DNA of 8,609 nt from JBATTK01 sp049670505 (GTDB lineage Bacteria; Bacteroidota; Bacteroidia; Flavobacteriales; Flavobacteriaceae), in assembly GCA_049670505.1 (NCBI GenBank), contig JBATTK010000066.1, positions 1 to 8,609 on the forward strand. Reading direction: 5' to 3'. This document shows positions 7,176 through 8,609 of this stretch, in pieces. Both the position numbers and the translations under genes were made by a program. Positions within the stretch are counted from its first letter, which is position 1. Every line of letters begins with the position of its first letter. The notes below the pieces were generated by a model that was not told the origin of the DNA, searched no databases, and saw nothing but the letters and a program-made list of their open reading frames with translations.

Positions 7176-8091
7176 TTGAGTCCTTTATCGGTAAATAAAT
7201 TTCCGCTTTCCATTCCAATTCATTACCACCTGACATTGGGTTGTTAAAGAAAAATTCTACCGGTGTTTCGTCTATATCAATATTATTTTGTTTCGCATAT
7301 TCATACAAAGCGAACCAAGCCCTATCCGAAATCATATAATTACCATTAAAAACGGCCTTTATTCCCTTCCCACCCCCATACTTTTTAAATTTTATTTTTT
7401 TATGATCAGGTAAAGAATCGGTTTCAGTTATAGGGAACATGAAATTGAATTGGATTTCATCTTTGGGTATATCCCATGATGTTACTTCCAAAATTGGTTC
7501 GGACAAAATTTTAATATCGTTATCATTCAGCCAGCCGGCAATTTCGGCATTTCCGGCTATCATGGTGTACGCTTTTTCAGGCAGGGAACTTTTTATGTTC
7601 AAGTAGGCATAAAATCCCTCAGGAATATCCGATTCACCCACTATTTTAATCTTGTGTTCCTTAAGGTGTGCACCCAAGCTTGTATTAAAATTCGAAATTT
7701 TGGAAAGGAATAGCTCTTTTAACGGAGGGTCGGTATAGAAATTTTTAATTCTTGTGGCTACGCTATGTTCCATGTCTTTTACCCTTACCATAATATCGGT
7801 AGTAGAATCGTTTGCACTTCTAATGTCCCAGTCCAGATGTATTAGACTATCCCCTATTTTTAAGTTTTGCCGAATACGAACAAAAGGATCTTTATCTACA
7901 TTTAAAATTTCTATCTGCCCTTCTTTTTCCCTTGTTTTGGTCCAATTGTTTACGTGATAGAATACGGTGCCAGGTGCTGTCCTTGTACTAAAACGTATTT
8001 GATAATCGTAACTCTTAACAAATAGGTGCCAGATCAACACGGCGCATGCCAATATCCCGATCAAGAGGACTATTTTCTTGCCTTTGTTCAT
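7168..8091 (-). CDS. Membrane-anchored SRPBCC plus GyrI-like (effector-binding) domain protein
   Basis: 307 residues. A single hydrophobic helix (about 7-25) follows a Lys-rich N-terminus (Lys3, Lys5, Lys6), so the positive-inside rule puts the rest outside the cytoplasm. Residues about 27-150 look like a START/SRPBCC lipid- or ligand-binding fold: paired beta segments (YDYQIRFSTRTAP, FVRIRQNLKIGDSLIHLDWD) and a long C-terminal helix (LKELFLSKISNFNTSLGAHL). Residues about 155-304 match the GyrI-like/AraC effector-binding fold: FNFMFPI, GGKGIKAVFNGNY, the helix AWFALYEYAKQNNIDID and the final strand ELEWKAEIYLPI. GyrI-like domains bind small hydrophobic ligands; there is no DNA-binding domain here, so this is not a regulator of the usual kind. 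The ATG at 8091 lies 4 bp after the haloperoxidase-like stop, and the stop overlaps the lipoprotein start, so it is the middle gene of a tight operon. A sequence ILAC at 13-16 resembles a lipobox, but hydrophobic residues continue past it. Ligand unknown. Confidence 0.85.
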   Translation of the reverse strand: MNKGKKIVLLIGILACAVLIWHLFVKSYDYQIRFSTRTAPGTVFYHVNNWTKTREKEGQIEILNVDKDPFVRIRQNLKIGDSLIHLDWDIRSANDSTTDIMVRVKDMEHSVATRIKNFYTDPPLKELFLSKISNFNTSLGAHLKEHKIKIVGESDIPEGFYAYLNIKSSLPEKAYTMIAGNAEIAGWLNDNDIKILSEPILEVTSWDIPKDEIQFNFMFPITETDSLPDHKKIKFKKYGGGKGIKAVFNGNYMISDRAWFALYEYAKQNNIDIDETPVEFFFNNPMSGGNELEWKAEIYLPIKDSND

Positions 8092-8095
8092 GGGA

Positions 8096-8609
8096 TTACT
8101 TCACCGCTAAAAGAGATTTGTTTTTCATCTGTAACTTGCCTAATACAAATTTGCCCAAATCCCGTCCTTGCTTTACACCGATTTCTACTGCCGCCCTATA
8201 GTGAATGCCACCATACATTCTACTAATGGCCGCTTCATCGGCGGCTTTGTTAAAAGAGGAAAAACTTCTGATAGGAAGGCCAAAGGCAACTTCGGTATCG
8301 TCATCAAAGGCAAAATTGTCCCCAAAGATATCCGTTAAAGCTGTGGCAGCCGCTCCGGATACTACACTATGGCCACTGGTATACTCTGGAAAAGGCGGAG
8401 TTTGTAAAATAGGTTGCCAGTTTTCATCCAAGTGTTGATTAATAAGCGTTTCCGGACGGATCAGATTACTTCTGTACTTTTCATCCCAACAACTAATAAA
8501 GGCATCTGCAATAGCTATGGATGTCTTAGTATAGGCAAAAACAGTTTTATTAAAGTCGCTATTGGTCTTTCTTGAAGATATCTTGGCGATACCGATCCAG
8601 TGCGCACCC
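8096..8609 (-). CDS. Vanadium-dependent haloperoxidase / PAP2-superfamily protein, C-terminal part (5' end outside window)
   Basis: The frame is open through the window edge, so the 170 visible residues are the C-terminal portion. They contain the three parts of the PAP2/vanadium haloperoxidase active site: KYRSNLIRP (the KX6RP pattern, visible residues 44-52), FPEYTSGHS (74-81, with Thr in place of the usual Pro of PSGH), and SRMYGGIH (129-136), whose His is the expected vanadate- or phosphate-bonded residue. The Asp four residues after that His in acid phosphatases is Ala here, which favours a haloperoxidase-like over a lipid-phosphatase role but does not prove it. In the family, vanadium enzymes oxidise halides with hydrogen peroxide, and PAP2 phosphatases hydrolyse phosphomonoesters. 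An apparent TTG start at 8431 is not real, since the KX6RP motif lies upstream of it. It is followed closely by the SRPBCC/GyrI gene and heads the visible part of the operon. Export cannot be judged because the N-terminus is missing. Confidence 0.88.
   Translation of the reverse strand, partial: GAHWIGIAKISSRKTNSDFNKTVFAYTKTSIAIADAFISCWDEKYRSNLIRPETLINQHLDENWQPILQTPPFPEYTSGHSVVSGAAATALTDIFGDNFAFDDDTEVAFGLPIRSFSSFNKAADEAAISRMYGGIHYRAAVEIGVKQGRDLGKFVLGKLQMKNKSLLAVK

Noticed and set aside
8035..8050. Lipobox ILAC in the SRPBCC/GyrI protein
   Set aside because: The hydrophobic helix runs on for about nine residues past the Cys, which fits a membrane anchor better than a cleaved lipoprotein signal.
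8096..8431. A complete 111-residue gene starting at TTG 8431
   Set aside because: The same frame stays open to base 8609 and encodes the KX6RP active-site motif upstream of the TTG, so it is the tail of a longer gene.
1..8609. CRISPR array, tRNA, rRNA or riboswitch
   Set aside because: No regular direct repeats with spacers and no recognisable structured RNA were seen; almost all the window is coding.

Overview
The window looks like a chromosomal segment of a marine-type Bacteroidota, most likely a member of the Flavobacteriaceae. The reasons are the AT-rich coding DNA, starts with no Shine-Dalgarno sequence, lipoproteins with short N-termini, and the gene families present: an HD plus Pycsar-type transmembrane protein, a giant phosphatase/outer-membrane-barrel protein, and a vanadium haloperoxidase-like protein. 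The genus cannot be fixed from this stretch.

Layout. Bases 1-1125 (+) are the 3' part of a large soluble protein whose N-terminus lies outside the window. It converges, with a 12-bp gap, on a minus-strand gene (1138-2331) that joins an HD phosphohydrolase domain to a PycTM/DUF5706-like membrane effector domain. That gene is divergent, across 55 bp, from a 1238-residue plus-strand gene (2387-6103). The large gene encodes, in order, a putative lipoprotein leader, a purple-acid-phosphatase-type metallophosphoesterase, a segment that looks to me like a HipA/FAM20/PI4K-type kinase fold, an Asp/Gly-rich beta segment, and an Omp85/BamA-type outer-membrane barrel. Seven bases after its stop lies a 161-bp element with 19-bp terminal inverted repeats (MITE-like), then a second hairpin. 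Bases 6318-8609 hold a compact minus-strand operon. Read in transcription order it is a vanadium haloperoxidase/PAP2-type protein (N-terminus outside the window), a membrane-anchored SRPBCC plus GyrI-like protein (4-bp gap), and a propeller-like lipoprotein (8-bp overlap).

How the genes may work together. The operon members are all predicted to act outside the cytoplasm or at its membrane, and their tight spacing suggests co-translation, but no shared pathway is visible. The HD-PycTM protein has the parts of a nucleotide-signal-gated membrane effector but no cyclase is seen in the window, so a Pycsar defence role is only a hypothesis. The most unusual object is the phosphatase / kinase-like / barrel polypeptide at 2387-6103.
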